Shown one piece after another: positions 48,746 through 56,044 of a DNA stretch of 64,000 nt. The notes under the pieces were generated by a model. It did not search any database, was not told the DNA's origin, and was given only the letters and a program-made list of their open reading frames with translations. The number at the start of each line of letters is the position of its first letter. Position 1 is the first letter of the stretch. The position numbers were made by a program, and so were the translations under genes. This DNA comes from Elusimicrobiota bacterium (GTDB lineage Bacteria > Elusimicrobiota > Elusimicrobia > Elusimicrobiales > UBA9959), in the NCBI GenBank assembly GCA_019135865.1, contig JAGVVD010000044.1:1-64000 (forward strand), in the 5' to 3' direction.

Positions 48746-49895
48746 GCCCCGCCGTCTTCCGTCCCGACGCTTCGTAGAGCCCCATCAGGAAGGTCATCAG
48801 CGACCAGGTAATGAAAGTGTAGAAATGGGATTCGAATATCCCCGATATCGAAAGGTTCACCAGAGCGGCGAAAAGACCGGCGGCGTAGACTTTGGCCACC
48901 GGCTCGGTCTCGTCGCGGGCCGCCAGGAAATATTTGCGCAGGAAATACCCGAATACGAACAGGATGAGGAGCAGCCCGGGCGTCCCTTCCTCCGCGGCGG
49001 CGTTCAGATACACATTATGAGCGTGGGAGGAGACGTCGGTATAGCCGGAAGCCTTGTAAGGCTCCATGTATTCCGGAAGCTTTCGCGGCCCCAGCCCGAA
49101 AACAGGGTTCTCTCCGTAAGCTTTAAGTGCCACGCTCCAGATATGGAACCGGAGCTGGTGATGGCCCATCGCGAAAGTTCCTCCCACCCTGCTCATCAGC
49201 GGCGGATAGGCCAGCATTACCACGACCACCCCGGCGGCGGCCGCCGCCAGAAGTCGGGCGAAAGCCGCGCGCGACTTAAGGAACGCCAGGGCGCCGCAGG
49301 CGAGCAGGTAGCTGATCAGGTAGGTGCGGGAGCCGGTCAGAAGAACGCCGACCGATATGCCCGCGAAGAAGAAATAAGCCCTGCGGGAATAGAAGAGGCC
49401 GGCTGAAAGCGCCATCAGTCCCACGGTGGAAAGATAGCCGCAATAGCGCAGCGGGTGGCTGGCAAAGCCCCTGAACCGGTCCACCGAGAACATATCCCGG
49501 TAGATCACGGGGAAGCCGGCGTAGCGTTGCAGGAGTCCGTAGGCTATGACGGCGAGGTTGGTCCAGAAAAGTACCCACAGCACGCGTGTCAGGACCGCCC
49601 GGTCCAGTTTCAGGCTTCCCACGGTGAAGTAGGGTGTCTTGTCCCACAGGCTCCTGCCGAACTGCCCCCAGAACCCGTTGGCCAGCGCCGCCAGGGTCTG
49701 CCAGGCGAAGAGCGCCGCGAAGAACAGGAAATCCCCGGGCACGAGGCCATTATCCCTGGAGCGGGCATACCGATAGAAAAAGAGCAGGAGCAGCCCCATC
49801 ATGGCCACCGCCGAAGCCGATATGGAGATCGGGATGGAGAGGGCGTAAAGGTAGACCAGGGTCTCGGGGCGCAGTATGGATCGCAGAAGGGTCAT
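48735..49895 (-). CDS. O-antigen ligase family protein (WaaL-like)
   Basis: This 386-residue inner-membrane protein has about 10-12 spans and a periplasmic loop at about 245-300. The loop has FGLGPRKLPEYMEPYKA and DVSSHAHNVYLNAAAEEGTPG (core SHAHNVYL..AAEEGTPG), the Wzy_C family signature with the catalytic His and an Arg nearby. It transfers O-antigen to lipid A-core or polymerises it. It converges on two glycosyltransferases, forming a surface-polysaccharide locus. TATCAT at about 49937-49932 (minus strand) may be its -10, with a leader of about 30 nt. Confidence 0.87.
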   Translation of the reverse strand: MTLLRSILRPETLVYLYALSIPISISASAVAMMGLLLLFFYRYARSRDNGLVPGDFLFFAALFAWQTLAALANGFWGQFGRSLWDKTPYFTVGSLKLDRAVLTRVLWVLFWTNLAVIAYGLLQRYAGFPVIYRDMFSVDRFRGFASHPLRYCGYLSTVGLMALSAGLFYSRRAYFFFAGISVGVLLTGSRTYLISYLLACGALAFLKSRAAFARLLAAAAAGVVVVMLAYPPLMSRVGGTFAMGHHQLRFHIWSVALKAYGENPVFGLGPRKLPEYMEPYKASGYTDVSSHAHNVYLNAAAEEGTPGLLLILFVFGYFLRKYFLAARDETEPVAKVYAAGLFAALVNLSISGIFESHFYTFITWSLMTFLMGLYEASGRKTAGLRP

Positions 49896-50026
49896 GGACT
49901 AGGGTCCTCGAAAGGCCGGGACCGGACTATGATAGCAAATCCCCGGCTTGAAGGGCTCCGGGACTGGGTCCAAAGACCTATCCCCGCCCTGGGACCTATT
50001 TCACTCCCGCCGGCGGCGCCATCCTA

Positions 50027-50032
50027 TATAAT
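50027..50032 (+). promoter_or_regulatory. Leaderless-type -10 box of the PGRP amidase gene
   Basis: TATAAT at 50027-50032 ends exactly 6 nt before the ATG at 50039; there is no Shine-Dalgarno sequence. Confidence 0.68.
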
Positions 50033-50038
50033 AGATTC

Positions 50039-51172
50039 ATGAGAAACACGAACCGCTTCCTGTCCCTCGCCGCCCTGCTGATTCTCATTTCCGCCGCCCG
50101 TCCCGCTTTCGCCTCCGAAGAGCTGGCCGTATTCTCCAGACCCTACCCCATAACGACGCGGATATCGGCCGCCGAAAAGGCCGGCGCCGTCGTCTTCGAT
50201 ACCGGATTTTCGCGGGAGCCCGCCGCTCCCTACGACCAGGTCATGGTCCAGGGCGAGATGCCTGAGGACAGCCTGGAACTGCAGCTGTCGGTCGGAAGCA
50301 AGTTCCTTTTCTTCGGCACCTCCGACAAGTTCAGCCCCGACACGGTACGGAGGTTCCCCGACGGCAGGTTCTGGGCCCGCTTCTCCCTGCCGGAGGCCTC
50401 CCGCGAGCCGCTGCGCCTCAGGGCCGTCAATAAAGGCGTCGCCAGGGACCACTCCTTCGTCGTATACGAGGTGGAGCCGCTGTCCGCGTCGCGCACCGGC
50501 GACGGCCCCGACGTAACGGGCTCGGTCCCGCCGCGCGACCCCTCAATCTACCTCCCGGCGGGCCTCCCTTTCCCGATAGTGCGCCGCCAGGACTGGAAAG
50601 CCGCGCCGCCCAAGGAGCCCTACGAGGCCCAGCGCCCGGCGAGGATAACCTTCCACCATACCGCCGGCCGCAAGCCCGCGACGGTCGAAGCCGCGTACGA
50701 GGAAGTGCGCTTCATCCAGGATTACCACCAGAACGGCAAGAAATGGAACGACATCGGCTACCACTTCGTGCTGGACCCTTTCGGCACCATCTTCGAGGGC
50801 AGGCCCTTCGGCGCCGTCGGGGCGCATGTCCTGTACCAGAACGCGGACAATATCGGCATCTCGATAATGGGGAACTACCACCCTCCCGCCTCGGACGTCC
50901 CGGAATTCGGGTCCCTCAAGTCCCTGACCGTGATCGCCGCCTGGCTGGCCGGGAACTACGCCATACCCGCGGCGCAATTCTTCGGCCACCGCGACCTGGG
51001 CCCCAGCAGCTGCCCCGGCGACCTCCTCTACGCCCGAAAAGCGGAACTGGCCGACGCCATCTTCGCGCCCGCACCGGCCCCGGTCAGGACTCCGGAGCCG
51101 GCCGGGATCGACTCCCCGGCCCTCACCCAGCTTGAGAACTGGGGACACAATACCAATTTTGACGGCCGATAA
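50039..51172 (+). CDS. PGRP/amidase_2-type N-acetylmuramoyl-L-alanine amidase
   Basis: This 377-residue secreted protein has a signal peptide (NRFLSLAALLILISAARPAFA) and an N-terminal beta domain of about 140 residues. A PGRP domain follows at about 180-340 (VRRQDWKA, ITFHHTAGRKPAT, WNDIGYHFVLDPFGTIFEGRP, FFGHRDLGPSSCPG). The Zn ligands His in FHHT, His in GHRD and Cys in SCPG are present, so it should cleave peptidoglycan stem peptides. The last 10 codons and the stop come from a half-copy of the palindromic repeat starting at 51141, so the native C-terminus has been replaced or extended. Confidence 0.88.
   Translation: MRNTNRFLSLAALLILISAARPAFASEELAVFSRPYPITTRISAAEKAGAVVFDTGFSREPAAPYDQVMVQGEMPEDSLELQLSVGSKFLFFGTSDKFSPDTVRRFPDGRFWARFSLPEASREPLRLRAVNKGVARDHSFVVYEVEPLSASRTGDGPDVTGSVPPRDPSIYLPAGLPFPIVRRQDWKAAPPKEPYEAQRPARITFHHTAGRKPATVEAAYEEVRFIQDYHQNGKKWNDIGYHFVLDPFGTIFEGRPFGAVGAHVLYQNADNIGISIMGNYHPPASDVPEFGSLKSLTVIAAWLAGNYAIPAAQFFGHRDLGPSSCPGDLLYARKAELADAIFAPAPAPVRTPEPAGIDSPALTQLENWGHNTNFDGR
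51141..51168. repeat. Diverged half-copy of the palindrome at the amidase 3' end
   Basis: GGGGACACAATACCAATTTT followed by GACGGCCG matches one palindrome arm with two changes. It encodes the C-terminal residues GHNTNFDGR and reaches the stop codon at 51170-51172. A full copy follows 42 bp later. Confidence 0.75.
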
Positions 51173-51209
51173 AACCCGACAAAATCGTTTGTTTTTCAAT
51201 CAATAATTC

Positions 51210-51253
51210 GGGGACACAATACCTATTTCGGCCGAAATAGGTATTGTGTCCCC
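51210..51253. repeat. 44-bp REP-like palindrome, copy 4
   Basis: A perfect palindrome with centre GGCC, identical to copy 2. It lies between the convergent amidase and CNNM genes and may act as their terminator. Confidence 0.92.
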
Positions 51254-51262
51254 GAATACCTG

Positions 51263-52789
51263 CTATTTCAGGATCTTGTTCTCGAAGGCCTTGATGATGT
51301 CGAAGAGCTGGTCGGGCGTGGAAGCCCCCAGCAGCCGCTTGCGCAGCGTCAGGTTGGAGATAAGGTAGGAAAGCTGCGAGAGGATATTGAGCTGCAGCGT
51401 CGGCTCGTTGAACGGCGTCAGGATCAGGAAGAGCACCCGCACCGGCTGATTGTCGGGCGACGGGAAGAAAATGCCCTGCTTCGACCGCCCCACCGCCAGC
51501 ATCGGCTTGGTCAGCGACTCCAGGCGCGCGTGCGGGAAAGCCACCTGGTGGCCCAGCGCCGTGGAGAAGTTCTTCTCGCGCTTGATGACCGCCTTGAGAG
51601 CCTCGTCCTTGTTGAAGACCGGCTGCGCCTTATGCGCGGCGTCGAGCACCGCCTTTATCGCGTCGAACCGCTCCCCCTCCTGCAGGTCCATCACGCAGCC
51701 CCCGCGGTAGAGGATATTGCTCAGGAACAGCTTGGGCGGCTGCTCGAACTCGTCGCGTATCTCGCCGGTGAGCTCCTCCACGATGTCCTCCATCGTCAGC
51801 AGCCCCGTCAGCTCGCCCCTGGAGTTCTTCACCAGCGCCATGTGCATGCGCTTCTCCTGGAACTCGCGCAGCGCGCGCTCCACGTTCATCTCCTCGGGGA
51901 TATAGTTGAGGTCGCGGCGGAAAGCCGTCAGCTCCGACGGGGCCTGCGAGAGGTCGCAGCGCAGCTCCGCCATCGCGATGTCCTTGAAGTGGACGAAGCC
52001 GTCTATATCGTCGAGCGAGGTCTTCGCCAGCGGGTAGCGAGAGAACTTCTTCTCCTTGACCAGCGCCAGGTTCTCCTTCCAGGGCCGCTCCATGGCCAGG
52101 TAGCAGATGGCGCTGCGCGGCGTCATGACCTCTTTGACCAGCGTCTTGCCGAAATCGAAGAGATTCTCGAACATCATCAGCCTGCCCAGCGAGATGCGCC
52201 CGTGCTCCTGGGACTGGCCCAGGATCATGCGCAGTTCCTCGTCGGAATGAACGCCCTCGCTCTCTTTCGCCTTCACGCGCAGCGCCCTGAGGATCGAATT
52301 AGCCGTCTCGTTGAGTATCCACATCGGCACGAACATGACCGTATGGAAGAACTTGAAAGGATAGGCCACGGCCAGAGCCGCGGTCTCGGGCATCCGTATG
52401 GCCATGTTCTTGGGCACCAGTTCGCCCACCACCACGTGCAGACCGGTGATGATGGTGAAGCCCACCGCCAGGGAGATGGAATGGGTCAGCGCGGAAGTCG
52501 CTGGGATAGCGAACCAGTTCAGCAGCGGCGTGACCACGTGCGCGATGGCCGGCTCGCCTACCCAGCCCAGGCCCAGGCTGGCGATGGTGATGCCCAGCTG
52601 CGCCGTCGAGAGGTAGGCCTCCAGCTGCGAGACTATCTCCTTGGCGGTTTTGGCGGTAAGATTGCCTTTGGCTGCCAGCTCCTCCAGCCGCGTGAAGCGC
52701 ACCTTGACTATGGCGAACTCGGCCAGCACGAAGAAAGCGTTGAGCAGCAGGAAGAAGAGGGCGGCGAAAAGCGCGACGAATTCGTTCAT
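51263..52789 (-). CDS. CNNM/CorC-type transporter fused to a PTS EIIA(Ntr)-like domain
   Basis: This 508-residue protein has a DUF21/CNNM membrane domain at residues 1-190 (four spans, STAQLGITIASLGLGWVGEPA; core TIASLGLGWVGEPA) and a CBS pair at about 205-335 (VMTPRSAICYL; LTGLLTMEDIVEELTGEI). The usual CorC/HlyC C-terminal domain is missing. Residues about 345-508 look like a PTS EIIA-2 (PtsN) domain: STALGHQVAFPHARL with the phosphorylatable His, then VRVLFLILTP and LSQLSYLISN. CNNM proteins move Mg2+ or Na+; EIIA(Ntr) is a phospho-regulator of K+ and other transport. Control of the transporter by phosphorylation is inferred. Confidence 0.87.
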   Translation of the reverse strand: MNEFVALFAALFFLLLNAFFVLAEFAIVKVRFTRLEELAAKGNLTAKTAKEIVSQLEAYLSTAQLGITIASLGLGWVGEPAIAHVVTPLLNWFAIPATSALTHSISLAVGFTIITGLHVVVGELVPKNMAIRMPETAALAVAYPFKFFHTVMFVPMWILNETANSILRALRVKAKESEGVHSDEELRMILGQSQEHGRISLGRLMMFENLFDFGKTLVKEVMTPRSAICYLAMERPWKENLALVKEKKFSRYPLAKTSLDDIDGFVHFKDIAMAELRCDLSQAPSELTAFRRDLNYIPEEMNVERALREFQEKRMHMALVKNSRGELTGLLTMEDIVEELTGEIRDEFEQPPKLFLSNILYRGGCVMDLQEGERFDAIKAVLDAAHKAQPVFNKDEALKAVIKREKNFSTALGHQVAFPHARLESLTKPMLAVGRSKQGIFFPSPDNQPVRVLFLILTPFNEPTLQLNILSQLSYLISNLTLRKRLLGASTPDQLFDIIKAFENKILK

Positions 52790-52802
52790 CGGAGGGTATA
52801 TT

Positions 52803-54008
52803 CTAACATTCTTGCCTGACCAGGTCTAAATCCGTCTCCCGCCGGCGCACGACCTTCCAGGAACGGCCGGCGACCAGGACCTCGGCCGCGCGCGGCCGGG
52901 AATTGTAGTTGGAGCTCATCGACATGCCGTAGGCCCCCGCCGACAGGACCGCCAGCAGGTCGCCCGGCTCCGGCCGCGGCAGGCGAACGTCCGTGCCGAT
53001 GAAATCGCCGCTCTCGCATACCGGCCCGACCACCTCGAACCTGCCCGCGGACCCCCTGCGGGGCCGCAAGGGGACTATCGGGTGCCGCGAGCCATAAAAG
53101 GCAGGCCGCATCAGGTCGTTCATCGCCGCGTCGACCACCAGGAAATCCTTACGCCCGCTCTTCTTGGTATAAAGCACCCGGGCGAGCAGCAGGCCGGCCG
53201 GCGCGGCTATGGACCGCCCGGGCTCTATCACGAGCGTGGCGCCGTCCAGGGCCGCCGCGGGCGCCAGCGCCCGGGCCAGCGCCGCCGGCGGGGCCATCTC
53301 GGCCCCCTCGCGCGCGCCCCAGCCGCCGCCCATGTCCACATAGGAAAGTTTTATCCCCGCGGCCGCCAGCCGCTTTACAAAAGCGGACATGGCCGCCGCG
53401 GCCTGCCGGTAGGGGGCGGCCGAATGTATCTGGGAACCGAGATGCATATGCGCGCCCGACGGAAAGAGCCACTCCGAGGCCGCCGCGCGGCGGAACATGA
53501 TCTCCGCCTCCGCGAAAGAGACGCCGAACTTGGTGCCGGATCTGCCGGTGCTTATGAACTTGTGGGTCTTAGGGTCTATATCCGGATTTATCCGCACCGA
53601 CACGCGCGCCATGACGCCGCGGCGGCGGGCTGCCGCCTCCAGCGCGTCCAGCTCCTGCGCCGACTCCACATTGATCAGCAGGACCTTCCGGGACAGCGCC
53701 AGGTCCAGCTCGGCCGCCGTCTTCCCCACCCCCGAAAAAACGATCCTGTCGGCCCTGAAACCCGCCCGCAACGCCCGGAACAGCTCCCCCCCGGACACCA
53801 CGTCCGCGCCCAGGCCCTCACGGGCCAGCAGCCGGCACAGCGCCCCCGACGAATTGGCCTTCATCGCGTAGCAGATCAGCGCCTCCGGGAAAGCCTTCCT
53901 GTACGCCCGCACCTGCCTCAGCAGAACATCCGCCGAATACACATACACCGGCGTCCCGGCCTTAGCGGCTATCTCTTCCAGAGTTTTAAGAGGAAATTTA
54001 TCCAGCAT
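52803..54008 (-). CDS. lysA: Diaminopimelate decarboxylase
   Basis: This 401-residue PLP enzyme makes L-lysine from meso-diaminopimelate. The PLP lysine is in CYAMKANSSG (about residues 44-53). SGGELFRALRAG and KFGVSFAEAE are alanine-racemase-barrel motifs. HMHLGSQI binds PLP phosphate, and VCESGDFIGTDVRLP (about 325-339) holds the catalytic Cys of the partner subunit. The full-length fold is present. Its stop is 13 bp from the CNNM start, so both may be cotranscribed. No Shine-Dalgarno sequence is obvious at 54008. Confidence 0.93.
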   Translation of the reverse strand: MLDKFPLKTLEEIAAKAGTPVYVYSADVLLRQVRAYRKAFPEALICYAMKANSSGALCRLLAREGLGADVVSGGELFRALRAGFRADRIVFSGVGKTAAELDLALSRKVLLINVESAQELDALEAAARRRGVMARVSVRINPDIDPKTHKFISTGRSGTKFGVSFAEAEIMFRRAAASEWLFPSGAHMHLGSQIHSAAPYRQAAAAMSAFVKRLAAAGIKLSYVDMGGGWGAREGAEMAPPAALARALAPAAALDGATLVIEPGRSIAAPAGLLLARVLYTKKSGRKDFLVVDAAMNDLMRPAFYGSRHPIVPLRPRRGSAGRFEVVGPVCESGDFIGTDVRLPRPEPGDLLAVLSAGAYGMSMSSNYNSRPRAAEVLVAGRSWKVVRRRETDLDLVRQEC

Positions 54009-54022
54009 GTTTTTGTTTATCA

Positions 54023-54220
54023 GGGGACAGCCGGGGGATGGCGGGGCATCACTTAAGCAAAGCCGTCCGAAGGCCCGAGCTTACGGAGTATGCGCCGCAG
54101 CTGACGGTGCTTTGCTTCTCGCGGAGCGGAGGCGCATACGAGCGCGAGGGCCGAGGCCGGAGCGCGAGTACGGTGTATGAGCGCGTCTTTGCGTAGTGAT
54201 GCCCCGGCAGCACCCGGAAT
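54023..54220. repeat. Long hairpin family, copy E
   Basis: Begins GGGGACAGCCGGGGGATGGC and ends CAGCACCCGGAAT, as copy D. The outer pair GGCATCACT (54045-54053) with AGTGATGCC (54195-54203) differs from D by a compensated A-T for G-C. The inner pair GGCCC (54072-54076) with GGGCC (54148-54152) replaces D's GCCGC/GCGGC. It lies upstream of lysA; no gene is seen in 54009-54290. Confidence 0.9.
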
Positions 54221-54243
54221 AAGTATTCCTGTCCTCTTATCTT

Positions 54244-54277
54244 AAAAAAAGAGGGAGGGCCGTTAAAACCCTCCCTC
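54244..54277 (-). terminator. Terminator of tRNA-Leu
   Basis: Stem GAGGGAGGG / CCCTCCCTC with a 9-nt loop; on the minus strand it is followed by TTTTTTT. It lies 14 nt beyond the tRNA 3' end. Confidence 0.85.
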
Positions 54278-54290
54278 TCAGGAAAACTAC

Positions 54291-54372
54291 TGCGCGGGGC
54301 GGGACTCGAACCCGCAAGCCGTTAAGCACACGCCCCTCAAACGTGCGTGTCTACCAGTTCCACCACCCGCGC
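54291..54372 (-). tRNA. tRNA-Leu (anticodon GAG)
   Basis: 82-nt class II tRNA with a long variable arm (TGCTTAACGGCTTGC region). Acceptor GCGCGGG / CCCGCGC, discriminator A, anticodon loop TTGAGGG with anticodon GAG, T loop TTCGAGT. CCA is not encoded, unlike tRNA-Ala in this window. A TATATA box lies just upstream. Confidence 0.95.
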
Positions 54373-54429
54373 GTATATAAAGAACGGACGACCCCTGAAT
54401 TCTATAAAATCCGGGGCCTGCCCCGCCAG

Positions 54430-54762
54430 TTACTTCCCGGCGGGCGCCTGGGCGGGCTGCGCGGGGGCCGGCTTGGCCGGAGCCGCCTGCTGCGGCTGCC
54501 CCATGGGGTTCTCGAACACCACCGACCGGCGCCGCTCCGCGTTGGAGAACACCGTCAGCATGATCGAGGTCGCCGCGAAGGCCACCGCCAGCCACATCGT
54601 GAACTTCTTGATGAACGTCGTCCCGCTGCCCGAAGAGAACAGCGCGTCGCCGCCGCCGCCGAACATCGCCAGCGCGGAACCCTTGCTGCTCTGGAACACC
54701 ACTATGACGATTATCAGCAGGAACGCCAGTATCACGTGCAGTACGGTTATCAGTGTGTACAT
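54430..54762 (-). CDS. secG: Preprotein translocase subunit SecG
   Basis: This 110-residue protein has two transmembrane helices (residues 3-22 and about 56-75) joined by a loop with QSSKGSALAMFGGGGDALFSSGSG (core SSKGSALAMFGGG), the SecG signature. An Ala/Pro/Gln-rich tail follows. It assists SecYEG-driven protein export. It lies 18 bp downstream of pgk, the common gap-pgk-(tpi)-secG gene order. Confidence 0.93.
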   Translation of the reverse strand: MYTLITVLHVILAFLLIIVIVVFQSSKGSALAMFGGGGDALFSSGSGTTFIKKFTMWLAVAFAATSIMLTVFSNAERRRSVVFENPMGQPQQAAPAKPAPAQPAQAPAGK

Positions 54763-54780
54763 TTTCAGTCTCCTAAAAGA

Positions 54781-55986
54781 TCACTTGGACAGCGCCACCA
54801 GCCCGGGCAGCGCCTTCCCCTCTACGAACTCCAGCGACGCGCCGCCGCCCGTGGAGCAATGCGACATCTTCTCGCCCGGCACTTTGGCCGTCTTGAGCAC
54901 GGAGAGCGTGTCCCCGCCGCCCAGTATCGTCGTCGCGCCCGCCTTGGTGGCCTCGGCCATCGCGTTGGCCAGCGCCACGCTGCCGCTCGAGAACGGCGCC
55001 ATCTCGAAAATGCCGACGGGCCCGTTCCAGAAAACCGTTTTGGCTCCCTTCACCTTCTCGGCGAAAAGCAGTTCCGTGCGCGGGCCGATGTCGACCCCGA
55101 TCCAGCCGTCGCCGACGGCCATCGACTGCGTCACTTCTTTGGGCGCCTCCGGCTTTATCTCCTTCACCACGATATGGTCCGCCGGCAGCAGCAGTTCCAC
55201 GTTGTTCTTGAAGGCCTTGAGGATGATCTGCTTGGCCTCCTCCACCTTGTCGGCCTCCAGCAGCGACTTGCCGATATTGGTGTTCTGCGCGGCCAGGAAG
55301 GTATACGCCATGCCGCCGCCGATTATCAGCGTATCCACCTTCTCGATAAGGCTGTAGAGCACCGGCAGCTTGTCCGACACCTTGGCCCCGCCGATCACGG
55401 CGACGAAAGGCCGCGCCGGGTTGGACATCGCCTTGTCGAGGTACTCCAGTTCCTTCTGCACCAGCAGACCGATGGCGCCGGGCAGGAACCTGGTCACCGC
55501 GGCGGTGGAGGCGTGCGCGCGGTGCAGCGCGCCGAAGGCCTCCTGCACGAAGAACTCTCCGTGCACGGAGAGCTTTTTGGCGAAAGCCTCGTCGTTCTTC
55601 TCCTCCTCGGGATGATAGCGCAGGTTCTCCAGCAGCACTATCTCGCCGTTCCCGGCGGCCTTGACGACCTTCTCCGCCTCGGGGCCGACGCAGTCCGGCG
55701 CGAAACGCACCTTGACCCCGGCCAGCTTCTCAAGAGCGGGCGCCACCGGCGCCAGCGTGTACTTGGGGTCCACCTTCCCCTTGGGGCGGCCCATATGGGC
55801 CATCAGAACGACCTTGCAGTTATTGTCGAGCAGGAGTTTGAGCGTTTTGAGCGTTTCGCGGATGCGGGTATCGTCCTTGATGACGCCTTCCTTTATCGGG
55901 ACATTGTAGTCCACCCGCATCAGCACGGCCTTGTCCTTAAGGTCCATGTCCTGGACCTTGGCCAGTTTGAGAACCGTAGTCGCCAT
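54781..55986 (-). CDS. pgk: Phosphoglycerate kinase
   Basis: This 401-residue glycolytic enzyme transfers phosphate from 1,3-bisphosphoglycerate to ADP. The N-terminal signature is VLMRVDYNVPIKEG (about residues 20-33), with substrate-binding VVLMAHMGRPKGKVDP (core AHMGRPKG). The C-terminal nucleotide site is ILGGGDTLSVL (about 350-360), where the family usually has GGGD(S/T)-x-A. Length and domains are normal. It is cotranscribed with the upstream gap and cpgS-like genes and the downstream secG. Confidence 0.95.
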   Translation of the reverse strand: MATTVLKLAKVQDMDLKDKAVLMRVDYNVPIKEGVIKDDTRIRETLKTLKLLLDNNCKVVLMAHMGRPKGKVDPKYTLAPVAPALEKLAGVKVRFAPDCVGPEAEKVVKAAGNGEIVLLENLRYHPEEEKNDEAFAKKLSVHGEFFVQEAFGALHRAHASTAAVTRFLPGAIGLLVQKELEYLDKAMSNPARPFVAVIGGAKVSDKLPVLYSLIEKVDTLIIGGGMAYTFLAAQNTNIGKSLLEADKVEEAKQIILKAFKNNVELLLPADHIVVKEIKPEAPKEVTQSMAVGDGWIGVDIGPRTELLFAEKVKGAKTVFWNGPVGIFEMAPFSSGSVALANAMAEATKAGATTILGGGDTLSVLKTAKVPGEKMSHCSTGGGASLEFVEGKALPGLVALSK

Positions 55987-56044
55987 ATTCCTCCCGCTCC
56001 CGAAATTGTCCGGCGCCCGCTCGCGGCGGGCGCCGGTAACTATA

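Noticed and set aside
17328-51253. Repeated palindromes considered as a CRISPR array
   Set aside because: Copies are 11-12 kb apart, not regularly spaced with unique spacers, and no cas operon is present. The Cas4-like gene is a solo nuclease.
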